Program-made: the position numbers and the translations under genes | Notes under the pieces: model-generated | Seen by the model: only the letters and a program-made list of their open reading frames with translations | The model's database searches: none | Told to the model about the DNA's origin: nothing | Part shown: piece after piece, positions 42,801-51,101 of the stretch | Layout: every line of letters begins with the position of its first letter | Numbering within the stretch: the stretch's first letter is position 1 | NCBI RefSeq assembly: GCF_016587415.1 | Contig: NZ_BNJI01000002.1 | Span: 744,001 to 808,000 of the forward strand | Length of the DNA: 64,000 nt | DNA from: Ktedonobacter sp. SOSP1-85 | Lineage (GTDB): Bacteria; Chloroflexota; Ktedonobacteria; Ktedonobacterales; Ktedonobacteraceae | Direction of reading: 5' to 3'

Positions 42801-43333
42801 TCTAGATAGTAGTTCCCTCGCCCCAGCACATCCTGGTACCAGCGAATAATGTTCTTGGCCTCGTCTTCCTTCCCCTCCAGCAACAGTTGGGGAACCTCGC
42901 CGCCCAGGCACGAGGAGGTAGCAATGATGCCCTCGGCATATTGAGAGAAGATGTTCTTATCGATCCTGGCGTGGTTGGCGTACATGCCCTCGGTATTGGC
43001 GATGGTCATCATCTTCATCAGATTGCGGTAGCCAGTGTTATTCTTCGCCAGCAGGAGCAGGTGAGTATAGTCACGCTGACCACGCTTCTTGGCCTTGACG
43101 TTCATATCCTCGGTCAGATACGCCTCGACACCCAGCACAGGACGGATATCGTTGGCCTTGCACGCCTTGTAGAACTCCAGCGCGCCATACATCGCACCAT
43201 GATCGGTGATCGCCAGGTGCTTCATACCCAACTCTTTGGCCTGTTTCACCAGCGTCTTGATACGGCTAAAACCATCGAGCAGGGAGTACTCGGTATGGAC
43301 ATGGAGATGCGCGAAATCAGTAAAATTTTGCAT
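39812..43333 (-). CDS. dnaE: DNA polymerase III subunit alpha
   Basis: A 1173-residue replicative polymerase of normal DnaE length. The PHP domain opens with HLHVHTEYSLLDG and ITDHGAMYGALEFY. The palm domain holds the catalytic aspartates in PDIDMDFPDDRR (about residue 396), and AARGSAAGSL-type LARGSAAGSLVAF precedes it. Helix-hairpin-helix sequences (GFAIENGGIRFGLLAIKGIG) follow, and an OB fold begins VTVGGMIKEARRITTKKGDD. It copies the chromosome. GGGAAG stands about nine bases before the ATG. It is convergent with argF; no other replication gene is near. No oddity is seen. Confidence 0.96.
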   Translation of the reverse strand: MQNFTDFAHLHVHTEYSLLDGFSRIKTLVKQAKELGMKHLAITDHGAMYGALEFYKACKANDIRPVLGVEAYLTEDMNVKAKKRGQRDYTHLLLLAKNNTGYRNLMKMMTIANTEGMYANHARIDKNIFSQYAEGIIATSSCLGGEVPQLLLEGKEDEAKNIIRWYQDVLGRGNYYLEIQEHHGHEKDGTPSPQDKLNKMLYGLHNELDVPMIVTNDLHYVQDTDAHAHEVLLCVQTGSTLSDPNRFAFDSDEYFLRSPQQMLALFPELHDGLLNTVRLAEQCEVDPLAYKAQLPKVDIPPQYSTPDEFLYAQCLEGIRYRFGDLTEPLKRQLDYELSIIVQKGFVPYFLVVADYVRWAREQGIRCLARGSAAGSLVAFTLGITNVDPLRYQLLFERFLNPERDDMPDIDMDFPDDRREEVIRYLGEKYGHECVAQMVTFNSMAAKQSVKDVARSMGRQDLGDKISRLIPTGPKITLQGSLNDVRDLNDLYQRDGEAKDLLDMALKLEGSVRSTGVHAAGVLVANEPLVNFVPLQKREGRISTQYEHAHLEEIGLIKYDILGLSNLTILDNAVKFIKESRGEDINLEKLPLDPTGDPELDRKRQKAYELLAAGETTGVFQLESAKMREYIKMLKPTCIEDITAMVALYRPGPMDSIPEFVDAKHGRKKVTYLDPRLSQWLEESYGVIVYQDQVLLIAVNLAGFSWGKVNKFRKALSKKIMHEVEGYKGDFLKGCVKNGVKQEVAETLFEQILPFGGYGFNKAHAASYAVVAFYTAYLKANYTAEFMAATMTAEAADAKKIANAIAECKRMGVEVLGPDVNKSQKGFAIENGGIRFGLLAIKGIGDGPIDGIIQARAEGGPFKSLGDFCTRVDAHAVGKGAIETLIKVGAMDSLMSGENQRHILLASVERAVQYGKSERSAKERGLVSLFGDLEEVGGSLEFSLSTNAQEIPRKQLLEWERELIGVYIAKHPLAYLSDIFVERGATHTIDQVTEELDTKKVTVGGMIKEARRITTKKGDDMCVVQLEDMYGTLGITIFPRTYEQTKELWQEGSIVLVKGTVQVRRDEPGILCDSVEPLKKAEEEMNRKRYQVWFTVNISGDDDISVSNDIMKVQDLHRCLSEKPGRDYYEICVCNGEWMVRLTPHNNTMNYNDVLHSQVARMLGSDSIQVTVMD

Positions 43334-43405
43334 AAAATATCTTCCCGCTAATATATCAATAATTATAATCAGTGACAGAGCTTCTCATTATCCGCAATTG
43401 CTCGT

Positions 43406-43467
43406 TGTGATGGTGGTATGTGCCTGGTCGTGGTGAATACCACGACCAGGCACATACCACCATCACA
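43406..43467. repeat. Perfect 29-bp inverted repeat between dnaE and a histidine kinase gene
   Basis: Arms 43406-43434 and 43439-43467, beginning TGTGATGGTGGTATGTGCCT, pair without mismatch around a GAAT loop. It lies 73 bases upstream of dnaE and 136 bases past the kinase stop, so it is not a close terminator for either gene. A/T-runs are absent. Confidence 0.7.
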
Positions 43468-43602
43468 CCAACAATGATACCTCTTTCAACACGAAGTTAT
43501 GCTAGGCTTGGGAGAAAAGAGGGACCTTTTGGCCTTCTTAGTATACCAGATCAAACGCCCGCTCGGACGTTTCCTTGAAGACAGCCTTCGGCATGGGGAC
43601 GC

Positions 43603-44952
43603 CTATTTGGAGAGGAGGAGAGAAAACCAGAAGATGGAGCCGATGCCAGGGGTACTCTCCAGGCCAACCTCGCCTCCATGAAGCTTGATCAGGCGTTTGC
43701 AAAGGTAGAGGGCCAGGCCCATGCTCAGATCGAGCCGATGCTGCACACTGAGGCCCTGGGAGCGGTAGAAGCGCTCCCATATATGCTTCTGGTCCTCAAG
43801 CGATAAGCCAGAGCCTCGATCCTGGATCTGTACCCGCACCTCACTCCCCCTCTTGCTCACACATACATCAACCGCGCTCTCTCGCGAGGAATAGGCCAGG
43901 GCATTCTCAAGAAAACAATGCAGCACCTCTTTGATGCGGTCCCTATCCACGCAGACCGGGTAGTCGGCCTCCGGATTAGCAAAAAAGACGCGAATAAGAC
44001 GCTGAGGATAGGCGGATTGCATCGTTTCTACCACATCATGCACAATATCAGCCAGGTTATAGAGATGTTTATTAAGAGTAAGGCTATTGCTCTGTAACAG
44101 CGAGTCATCAATTATATAATTGATTATGTGCTTCTGTTGATGCGCACTCTCCAAGGCACTATGGAGAGCACTTTCAACGCGTTCTAACTGCCTCTGGACT
44201 CCGGGCTGATTCTGCTGACTTTTCCGTAAGCGCTGCAAGCGATGCTGCGCCAGTTGAATGCTTCCAATCTCGGCGGTAAGCGGCGTATTAAGTTCATGGC
44301 TTGTCAGATTGATGAAGTCATTCATACGCTGATTGGTTTCTGCCAGCGCCTTTTCGCTAGCACTGGCCTCCATCCATTTTCGCATCGCCAACAGGCGTTC
44401 GAGAATCAGCACAATTAGGGTCGTGATAGCCTTCACCAGTTCAATATCTCGCTCAGAAAAAGACCTTTCTTTATCTGCCCGGCCAACGACCAGGCGACCA
44501 ATCAGGTGCTGCCTGGTACAAAGAGGAGCGATAAGTATGACTTGCTCGCCAAAGTCGTCAGCGTACGCGGGAGGTAGGTGAACCTGGGAGCGCAGTAGGA
44601 TGATAACTTCCTGGTTCTGGAGGCGCTTAATAACGTCCTGGTCAAAATAATCACTCAGCCTGTATGTACCAGAGGCTGCGCAGCGCTTGTGAAGTTGTTC
44701 CTCTGAGAGACCACACCCACTAAGTAAAAAGGTATAGCCTTCGGGAAAAGTATGGGTATACAACAACACCTGGTCACATCTCATCTGTTGCTTGACAAGT
44801 TCTACCAGGTGTTGGCCAATATCTGTCATTTGCGTGAGCGAGCTCCACGCTTCCTGTGGGAAGGCCGAAATTTGGCACACAGGCAGACCAGGAAGCCTGG
44901 TGACAAACTCCAGAAGGGATTTATTAATTTCTAAAAAGGTTGTTTCCTCCAT
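43603..44952 (-). CDS. GAF-domain sensor histidine kinase (orphan)
   Basis: A 449-residue kinase. Residues about 35-190 form a GAF-like sensor with QVILIAPLCTRQHLIGRLVV. The HisKA box is NLTSHELNTPLTAEIGSIQL, the N box FLENALAYSS, the G1 box IQDRGSGLSLEDQKHIWERF, and the G2 region SMGLALYLCKRLIKLHGGEV. There is no membrane segment. Unlike most kinases the H box has SHELNTPL rather than SHELRTPL. No response regulator lies beside it. The start has no convincing ribosome-binding site in front of it and GGAGG occurs just inside the frame. Confidence 0.9.
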   Translation of the reverse strand: MEETTFLEINKSLLEFVTRLPGLPVCQISAFPQEAWSSLTQMTDIGQHLVELVKQQMRCDQVLLYTHTFPEGYTFLLSGCGLSEEQLHKRCAASGTYRLSDYFDQDVIKRLQNQEVIILLRSQVHLPPAYADDFGEQVILIAPLCTRQHLIGRLVVGRADKERSFSERDIELVKAITTLIVLILERLLAMRKWMEASASEKALAETNQRMNDFINLTSHELNTPLTAEIGSIQLAQHRLQRLRKSQQNQPGVQRQLERVESALHSALESAHQQKHIINYIIDDSLLQSNSLTLNKHLYNLADIVHDVVETMQSAYPQRLIRVFFANPEADYPVCVDRDRIKEVLHCFLENALAYSSRESAVDVCVSKRGSEVRVQIQDRGSGLSLEDQKHIWERFYRSQGLSVQHRLDLSMGLALYLCKRLIKLHGGEVGLESTPGIGSIFWFSLLLSK

Positions 44953-45422
44953 GACATGCTCTTTATAGGTTTACTAGCCTGCTATAGCCTCTCTCTAGGC
45001 ACTCAATTTAGTAAAAGTATCCTTCTACATTATTATCTCGCCATCAATCAAGCTAAGCTACACCTATTTATGACTATGTTGATAAATTAACTCAATATTA
45101 TCTTGACAAAAGGAAGGCCAGCCTTTTACAATACGAATAGCTTCACTTTATCTGAGAGTGCTGCCCTATTTATTCTTTGCGAGGATGGAATTTTGTATGT
45201 GGATAAGACAAAACGCAATTACTAGCCCGCGTTCCTCAACCCCTCTACCACTCTTCTGCTGTTCTTCTATGCGCCGTCTCTGTTGTTGCCCTCGCTAATA
45301 TTCCCTTTGGTCTTGCCTGAAAGAAACGCGTAAACGAGAAAATACCTGACGTACATTTGTACTATCATGCTGATGGCATGATGGCTAGAGGCATATGCCT
45401 TTTTTTAAGAGGAGGTAAAGCA
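44953..45422. other. Divergent spacer with promoter for the unknown/PhnD-like pair
   Basis: No gene is seen. TTGACA (45103-45108) and TACAAT (45127-45132), 18 bp apart, form a good forward promoter about 290 bases before the pair starting at 45423. That leaves a long untranslated leader without obvious strong structure. Confidence 0.55.
45103..45132 (+). promoter_or_regulatory. Predicted promoter of the 45423-46855 pair
   Basis: TTGACA, 18-bp spacer, TACAAT. The spacer contains the palindrome-like AAGGAAGGCCAGCCTTTT, a possible operator. Confidence 0.6.
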
Positions 45423-46061
45423 ATGAGCACTACCCTCAACTATGCACAGCCAGCATTCTCCACCAGATCAGAAAACATTATTAAGAAAGACCGGACCGAC
45501 CTCTTCGTCCTCAACTTTATGCACACGCGTTTGCGCTGCCTGCTAGAGCAACCCATACCCGAGGAAGGTGAGAGACAACCCTGGCTGCACACACTTGTAG
45601 AGCCAAATAACCGTGCGCATCGGATCGCCATCTATCGACCAGATGTCTTGAAAAGCGCCCCTCAGCTCTCCTTCGTTGGCTTTGTGAGCCAGCGGCGTTC
45701 ACAACTTCCGCCCTGCCTGGTTGACGAGATCAGCCGCATAGATCAGGAGCTACTGGTAAACGTGGCTAATGTACCGAGCCTGGTGAGCTACTCCTCGTTC
45801 GCGCTACGTCCTCGTCTCTGGTATAACCTGGTGCTCTTTCAAGGTTCGGGCCTGGGTACACACCTTAAGGGAATGGCCGGGCATACCTATGCGGCATATG
45901 AGCTGGCACCCGCTTACTATGACTGGATTCGCCTGCATCAAGGCATGCTTACGCCTGCTTCACAAGATGCCTTACAACTACACGCCAGCCGCTATTATCT
46001 CTTCAAAGGCATACAAAAATCGGTGGTGGAACTGGCTACACTGAGCGGGAAGGAGCAGTGA
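45423..46061 (+). CDS. Protein of unknown function, coupled to a PhnD-like protein
   Basis: A 212-residue soluble protein without signal peptide or membrane helix. ATG at 45423 is preceded by GGAGGTAAAGCA and preferred over 45357. Conserved-looking parts are QLSFVGFVSQRRSQLPPCLV, then SLVSYSSFALRPRLWYNLVL and a C-terminal ELAPAYYDWIRLHQGMLTPA. I do not recognise the family. Its stop overlaps the GTG start of the next gene by four bases (GTGA), and AAGGAG for that gene lies inside it, so the two proteins are made together and probably act together. Confidence 0.75.
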   Translation: MSTTLNYAQPAFSTRSENIIKKDRTDLFVLNFMHTRLRCLLEQPIPEEGERQPWLHTLVEPNNRAHRIAIYRPDVLKSAPQLSFVGFVSQRRSQLPPCLVDEISRIDQELLVNVANVPSLVSYSSFALRPRLWYNLVLFQGSGLGTHLKGMAGHTYAAYELAPAYYDWIRLHQGMLTPASQDALQLHASRYYLFKGIQKSVVELATLSGKEQ

Positions 46062-46855
46062 GGGATATGACTGACCATCAGGAGCTACGCGTCGCCACCT
46101 ATCTTTCGCCGCTGCTCTATGAGACCTACGCCTATATTACGCGCTACCTCGGCGAGCGCCTGGGCAAGGTCGCCACTCTACGTACCGGCGAGACCCTGGA
46201 AGAGCTGATAGCAGGCAAGCACGATATCGCCTTCCTCTGTGGTCTCCTCTATGTACGTCTTAGGGACGAGCCGTCCTCGGAGGTCGAGTTACTGGCCGCG
46301 CCCACGCTCCACGGCGAGCGTTACCAGGGTAGGGCCATTTATTTCTCCGATATCGTGGTTCGCCAGGAGAGTCCCTACACCACGTTCACCGATCTCTATG
46401 GGTCGAACTGGGCCTATAACGAGTTTTCATCCCACTCGGGCTATAACCTGGTGCGCTATAACCTCTACCAGCGCGGACTGGACCCCAGTTTCTTTCGCAG
46501 CGCCCTCGCGACTGGCTCACACCTGCAATCGCTCCAGGCGGTACACGATGGACGCGCCGACATTACGGCCATCGATTCGCATGTGCTCGACGTTCTGCGC
46601 CTGCAACGGCCAGAGTATGTGGCGCAGTTCCGCATCATCGACGCGTTCGGCCCCTCGGGCGTACCGCCACTAATTATCTCAACCCGCCTGAAGCCACAAC
46701 TCAGGCAAGAGATACGCGCGGCATTGCTCTCAATGCACCTGGACCCCGAGGCGGCCCAACACCTGCAAGCCGGTCGCATAGAGCGCTTTATCCCGGTCGC
46801 CGACTGCGCATACGATGACATCCGCCACATGTTCGCCCTGGTAGCAAGCAAATAA
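46058..46855 (+). CDS. PhnD-like phosphate/phosphonate-type binding protein without signal peptide
   Basis: About 265 residues with the fold signature of PhnD/phosphonate-binding proteins: RVATYLSPLLYETYAYITRY, LIAGKHDIAFLCGLLYV, SDIVVRQESPYTTFTDLYGS, NEFSSHSGYNLVRYNLYQRG and HDGRADITAIDSHVLDVLR. It has neither a signal peptide nor a lipobox, and no permease or ATPase gene is near, so it is likely a cytoplasmic ligand-binding or catalytic protein rather than a transporter component. GTG at 46058 is used; ATG at 46067 is an alternative. It is coupled to the preceding unknown gene and ends in a strong hairpin. Confidence 0.85.
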   Translation: MRDMTDHQELRVATYLSPLLYETYAYITRYLGERLGKVATLRTGETLEELIAGKHDIAFLCGLLYVRLRDEPSSEVELLAAPTLHGERYQGRAIYFSDIVVRQESPYTTFTDLYGSNWAYNEFSSHSGYNLVRYNLYQRGLDPSFFRSALATGSHLQSLQAVHDGRADITAIDSHVLDVLRLQRPEYVAQFRIIDAFGPSGVPPLIISTRLKPQLRQEIRAALLSMHLDPEAAQHLQAGRIERFIPVADCAYDDIRHMFALVASK

Positions 46856-46927
46856 AATATCCTCCATGCATAAAGGGGCGAGGGGTGGCATTGCCGCCCC
46901 TCGCCCCTTTATGCATGGAGGATATTT
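46855..46927. terminator. Perfect 31-bp hairpin between convergent genes
   Basis: Arms 46855-46885 and 46897-46927 begin AAATATCCTCCATGCATAAA and pair perfectly around an 11-nt loop. The first base belongs to the stop codon of the PhnD-like gene and the last lies seven bases before the CHAP gene stop. A bidirectional terminator is likely. Confidence 0.8.
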
Positions 46928-46934
46928 CAAACCC

Positions 46935-47924
46935 TTATGGAAGGGTGATGAAGGAGACGCCTGAGCCGGGATAGAAGGTCCAGTAGGAGAGCGTGGCGAA
47001 GCCACCGCCATTGTTATACCAGTTGTAGTTGCTGGTATAAACAGAGCCGTCGGCATTGATGCTCTCGACATACGCCACGTGTCCAACACCGCCAGCTCCC
47101 TGCACTCCCGGCTGGAGAACGATGATCGCGCCCACGCTTGGCTTAGACGAGACATGCCAGCCATACTGAAGCGCTCCAGAGGCCCATTCCCAGGCATTGC
47201 CATACCAGGGCACCCAGACGCCAGTCACAGCATGAAAACGCATTGCAGCCCAGTAGGTACATTGCCCATAAGCTCCATGATTAGAGGAACCACCAGCCAC
47301 CGCGCCAGCCGAACCGTTATCCGAATAGCTAACATCATTATTACCGTAAATCGAGACTGCTGTTGCCGTCGCTGCCTGCGAGAGAATCGAACTCTGATTG
47401 GGATCTTGCGAATCAGAGAGATTATTGGAATTGTTGAGACCCAGGTTGGCGGGATTCGTGGCGACACTACCGCTGGCGGGACCTCCCAGTGTATTTACCG
47501 CGAGCAGGCTTCCAACCATAATAAAGAGCATCAGGACCGCGACCGAGATCTGGATAACTACACGCCTCCCTTGTGGGGGGCGAATACTTGTTTCGCGTTT
47601 CCCTTCGCCCTTGATAAGCAGGGGCTCGCGTAGAGCTGTCGTCTTGCTCTTGCCCAGCATCCCGGTTTGGGCCTTGTTTTGGGCATGATACGGAAGCGGC
47701 GTGGTAGGATTGGGCATCAGTAATGCCCTGGTCGTGTTGGGCGACCCGAGCGGTCCCGTCTGCCCATACTCTGGAGTAGGCGCTATAGGAGTAGGCGCGC
47801 CACCCCCGGCATTGTGGGCATTATAAAAGGCTTGCTGATCACCAGTAAACACACTGGTTCCCCCATAAGGGCCCGGACCATAAATAGGTTTTAGATCCGT
47901 CGATTCTCGATCCATCGCAGACAT
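46935..47924 (-). CDS. Membrane-anchored CHAP-domain cell-wall hydrolase
   Basis: A 329-residue type II membrane protein. A Pro/Gly/Thr-rich cytoplasmic part (1-120) is followed by one helix VVIQISVAVLMLFIMVGSLL (about 122-141), a Ser/Asn-rich linker and a C-terminal CHAP domain (about 215-329). The catalytic Cys is in AYGQCTYWAAMRF (about 222) and the His in GGVGHVAYVE (about 282). CHAP domains cut peptidoglycan amide or peptide bonds. The unusual N-terminal cytoplasmic tail could tie it to division or sporulation proteins, which is speculation. AAGGAT lies about nine bases before the ATG. Confidence 0.9.
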   Translation of the reverse strand: MSAMDRESTDLKPIYGPGPYGGTSVFTGDQQAFYNAHNAGGGAPTPIAPTPEYGQTGPLGSPNTTRALLMPNPTTPLPYHAQNKAQTGMLGKSKTTALREPLLIKGEGKRETSIRPPQGRRVVIQISVAVLMLFIMVGSLLAVNTLGGPASGSVATNPANLGLNNSNNLSDSQDPNQSSILSQAATATAVSIYGNNDVSYSDNGSAGAVAGGSSNHGAYGQCTYWAAMRFHAVTGVWVPWYGNAWEWASGALQYGWHVSSKPSVGAIIVLQPGVQGAGGVGHVAYVESINADGSVYTSNYNWYNNGGGFATLSYWTFYPGSGVSFITLP

Positions 47925-48077
47925 GCAAATACATCCTTTAAAGGCTCTTGAAAAGCAAATATGTGTATAGCCGTTAATGCTAGATTTTTCTCTTTAGAGA
48001 TAACTCTACAGAAGATGCTATTCGTGGGTCAAGCTTTGCATCCACAAATAGGAGTATATGGCTGTAAGATTGGTTAG

Positions 48078-48128
48078 TTGTATGGGTAATGATGGGCTAG
48101 CTGTGCCAGTCCATCATTACCCATACAA
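48078..48128. repeat. Perfect 18-bp inverted repeat upstream of the response regulator
   Basis: TTGTATGGGTAATGATGG (48078-48095) and its complement (48111-48128) flank a 15-nt loop. It stands in a divergent spacer, 88 bases before the response regulator and 154 bases upstream of the CHAP gene, so it is not a terminator of either. Confidence 0.65.
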
Positions 48129-48215
48129 TCATTTCAGCGCATATGCGAATTAATAACTCGGTTACACCTGAAATAGGAGAAAGCGGTGTATAGAGAAAGA
48201 GGAAGGAGCTGCAAG

Positions 48216-48887
48216 ATGCGGATACTGATCGCCGAGGATGATCTCTTCGTCGGAGAAAGTATGAAGACGGGGCTGGAGCGCCAGCGCTATGTTATCGACC
48301 TGGTGGACAACGGCAAACAGGCCCTGGCGCTGGGAGGCTTAGAGCCTTATGACCTGGTCATTCTGGATGTCTTACTCCCTGACATGGACGGTTTTGACAT
48401 TTGCCGGACCTTGCGCGAGCAGGGGCAGACCATGCCCATCCTCTTTCTCACAGCGCTCGACGGTATCGACTATCGCGTGAACGGCCTGGATATCGGCGGG
48501 GATGACTATCTGACCAAGCCCTTTGCCTTTCGCGAGTTGGAGGCGCGCGTGCGGGCGCTGCTAAGGCGCGAGGGACCCAGCAAGACGTCACAACTCAAAT
48601 TTCTGGACATCACCCTTGATACTATCAACCATCAAGTGTGGAGGGGAGAGCGCAAGGTCAATCTGACACGCAAGGAGTATCTCCTGCTAGAGTTCTTGAT
48701 GCACAATCCCAGGCAGGTCATTAGCCGGACCATGATCGCGGAACATATTTGGGAGAGCGACGCGGAAAACCTCTCCAACGTTATCGATGTCTACGTACGC
48801 TACGTGCGGCGCAAATTATGTGAACAAGGAGAATCCGATGTTATTCACACCATCAGAGGCTTCGGTTACCAGCTTAAAGAGCCATAG
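48216..48887 (+). CDS. OmpR/PhoB-family response regulator
   Basis: A 223-residue response regulator. It starts MRILIAEDDLFVGESMKTGL with the acidic pair, has the phospho-acceptor Asp in DLVILDVLLPDMDG (about 51), and the Lys in DDYLTKPFAFREL (about 101). The winged-helix output domain contains LTRKEYLLLEFLMHNPRQVI and VDVYVRYVRRKL-type VIDVYVRYVRRKLCEQGE. AAGGAG is seven bases before the ATG. The 3' end overlaps its partner kinase gene by 50 bases. The kinase is frameshifted, so signalling through this pair may be lost or altered. Confidence 0.94.
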   Translation: MRILIAEDDLFVGESMKTGLERQRYVIDLVDNGKQALALGGLEPYDLVILDVLLPDMDGFDICRTLREQGQTMPILFLTALDGIDYRVNGLDIGGDDYLTKPFAFRELEARVRALLRREGPSKTSQLKFLDITLDTINHQVWRGERKVNLTRKEYLLLEFLMHNPRQVISRTMIAEHIWESDAENLSNVIDVYVRYVRRKLCEQGESDVIHTIRGFGYQLKEP

Positions 48888-50447
48888 CAAGCGCAGGCAT
48901 GCATGGCCACTAGGCATACGCGCCCAGGTAGCCCTCTGGACAAGCATGGTCTTTGTGCTCCTCCTGCTGCTCTTTGGCACGCTCTTCTACATGCAATTAC
49001 GTGCAACCCTGAATCACAACATAGACACCTCCCTGCTCGTGCGCGCACAACATATTACCAGTGGGCTAAACTATAAGAAAAAGATGGAACAGCAGGCCAA
49101 TGGGCAGAGCCCGATCTATGAGCAATGGCAGGAACACAAGAACGAGGCTATCGAGATGATGCGCCTTCAACCCAACCTCGCCGTGGATATGGAGGGACCC
49201 GTGCGCATCATTGGACCGGACAACACTGAGATCTACAGCTCGCCAACCTTCCAGGTGCTAAAATTGCCGAAAGCCATTGAGCAAAACACCAGTAAAGGCA
49301 AGGCCTGGATTGGGACGGTGAGCGCACGCGATGGACAGGAGGTGCGCCTCTATAGTCTGCCGCTAATTGACCATGGCAGCGTCTATGGCCTGGTACAGGT
49401 GGGCACCTCGCTGGCCGCGCTGGACGCCACCCTCAATAATGTCATATACGAACTCGTACTGCTTGGTCCCCTGGTGCTGCTCCTGGGGGATTCGGCAGCT
49501 ACCTGCTAGCCTGCAAGGCCTTCCAGCCTATTGGGCGCCTGACCAGTGCCGCGCGTACCATCGCCGTGGGCGACCTCACGCAACGCGTTCCCGTCCCACG
49601 CGCCCAGGACGAGGTACAGCGCCTGGCCCTGACCTTCAACGAGATGCTGGCCTCGCTTGATGCCATGTTCGCACGCCAGCGCCGCTTCACGGCAGATGCC
49701 GCACATGAGTTGCGTACCCCTGTCGCCGCCATCCGCAGCCTGGCGGAGGTCGCCCTCTCTGAGCGCAGTGAACCCGAAATGTACATGCATGTCCTGCAAA
49801 ACATCACCAGTGAATCCGAACGCCTGGGCGAACTGATTCGCGACCTGCTGGTCCTGGCGCGAGCCGACGAAGGTCAGGCAAGCTTTGAGCACGAGCCTGT
49901 ACGCCTGGATCTCCTGGCGCAGGGCGCGGTCGCAACCATGGAGCACCTGGCACAGGAGCGGGCCGTGCATCTCAGTGTCCAGTCAAGAGAACAGATCCAG
50001 GTTATGGGCGACGAGGCACGCCTGATCCAGGTCGTTCTCAACCTGGTCGAGAACGCCCTTGTCTACACCAACCCGGGCGGCAACGTCACGGTCGAGACAG
50101 GCATAGAGCAGGAGCGAGCCATACTCCGCGTGCGCGACACGGGGATCGGCATCGCGCCCGAGCACCTCCCCCACGTCTTCGAACGCTTCTACCGCACCGA
50201 CAAAGCCCGCTCCCGTGCCGCCGGTGGAACTGGCCTGGGCCTCTCCATCGTCGAATGGATCATCCACACGCACGGAGGCACCATAGACGTCCAGAGCCAG
50301 CCCGAACAAGGCTCCCTCTTCAGCATCAGCCTCCCCCTCGCCAGGCAGTCTGAGGCAAGCGAGGGAGAAGGCAACACTGCTAAATATCTTGAAGAACACG
50401 TGGGCGCCTCAAAAGCATGCGTTAAACTAGCTTATACTCTCTTATGA
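48838..50447 (+). pseudogene. Sensor histidine kinase with a frameshift in a G-run
   Basis: Frame one from ATG 48838 (AAGGAG seven bases before) has two membrane helices (about residues 30-52 and 207-225) around an extracytoplasmic sensor loop, then stops at 49507-49509. From 49485-49489, a run of five G, the -1 frame continues perfectly: GGFGSYLLACKAFQPIGRL completes the second helix, followed by a HAMP domain, the H box FTADAAHELRTPVAAIRSLA, N box LVENALVYTNPGG, G1 RVRDTGIGIAPEHLPHVFER and G2 GTGLGLSIVEWIIHTHGG. One missing G explains the break. It could be a real mutation, a phase-variable tract or a sequencing error; all kinase motifs are intact downstream. Confidence 0.85.
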
Positions 50448-50470
50448 GATACTGAGGCTTGGAATGAATA

Positions 50471-50503
50471 GAGGCTGAAGTGATGTTATTTCACTTCAGC
50501 CTC
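50471..50503. terminator. Terminator after the two-component genes
   Basis: GAGGCTGAAGTGA (50471-50483) pairs with TCACTTCAGCCTC (50491-50503), followed by TTCCTCTTT, 24 bases past the kinase stop. Confidence 0.75.
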
Positions 50504-50820
50504 TTCCTCTTTGATCTCCAGCGTATTTTTCCCATCTTCGTCCTCTCACTATAATTAAATTACTAAGGAATGTCGCACTGGCCTTTGCGATTGTGACTGA
50601 TGTCCTGATCGTAAATAGAGGCACTCGCGCTTCTCGTCGTGCGGCCCACGAATAGGTCCCTGCTTGAAGTCTGTGTGTTTGCTCACTGTGTAGAAGGAAG
50701 AGGCATCTGCTTCAAAAACAGAACAAGAGGCTTCATCATATTCTCATAAAAGCTCGCTATATTGCATATGTAACCGAAATGGACACGGCGAAATAAAACA
50801 TTATAGGGAGGAACAACGCC
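50504..50820. other. Spacer before the 75-residue protein gene
   Basis: No gene, repeat or clear promoter boxes were found here. It presumably carries the promoter of the small gene at 50821. Confidence 0.4.
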
Positions 50821-51048
50821 ATGACTCACTACACAAACAACTATAACCATTCTGAGTATGGCAGCACGCCTGCATATGCATATGATGTAGAGCACATTAA
50901 CCACACACATCTTGAGATGGAAACCATCAAACGCCTGTGCCGCCAGGATGCGGACACGATCCTGCTCGACCTCTCCAGCGAGTACGACGACTATGCAGAC
51001 TATGGCTCCGGCGGACCCGCCCAGGCCTACATTTCCACCAGGTCATAA
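50821..51048 (+). CDS. Small acidic protein of unknown function, 75 residues
   Basis: GGGAGG lies nine bases before the ATG and a perfect terminator hairpin follows the TAA, which supports a real gene. The N-terminus is Asn/Tyr/His-rich (THYTNNYNHSEYGS), the middle HLEMETIKRLCRQDADTILL is a likely helix, and the C-terminus is acidic and Tyr-rich (SSEYDDYADYGSGG). There is no signal or membrane segment. I know no family for it. It may be an adaptor-like or intrinsically disordered protein. Confidence 0.65.
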   Translation: MTHYTNNYNHSEYGSTPAYAYDVEHINHTHLEMETIKRLCRQDADTILLDLSSEYDDYADYGSGGPAQAYISTRS

Positions 51049-51095
51049 AAAAGCAGCGGTTGGCAAGCCTGTGGCTTGCCAACCGCTGCTTTTTT
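51047..51095. terminator. Bidirectional terminator between the small gene and the LLM oxidoreductase gene
   Basis: Perfect 23-bp arms (51047-51069, 51073-51095), beginning AAAAAAGCAGCGGTTGGCAA, flank a TGT loop. Left A-run and right T-run give a textbook intrinsic terminator in both directions. Confidence 0.9.
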
Positions 51096-51101
51096 CATCT
51101 T

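Noticed and set aside
49485..49509. Programmed -1 frameshift for the kinase
   Set aside because: The tract TGGGGGAT does not form a proper X-XXY-YYZ slippery heptamer and no stimulatory hairpin or Shine-Dalgarno site was seen nearby, so a lesion or read error is more likely.
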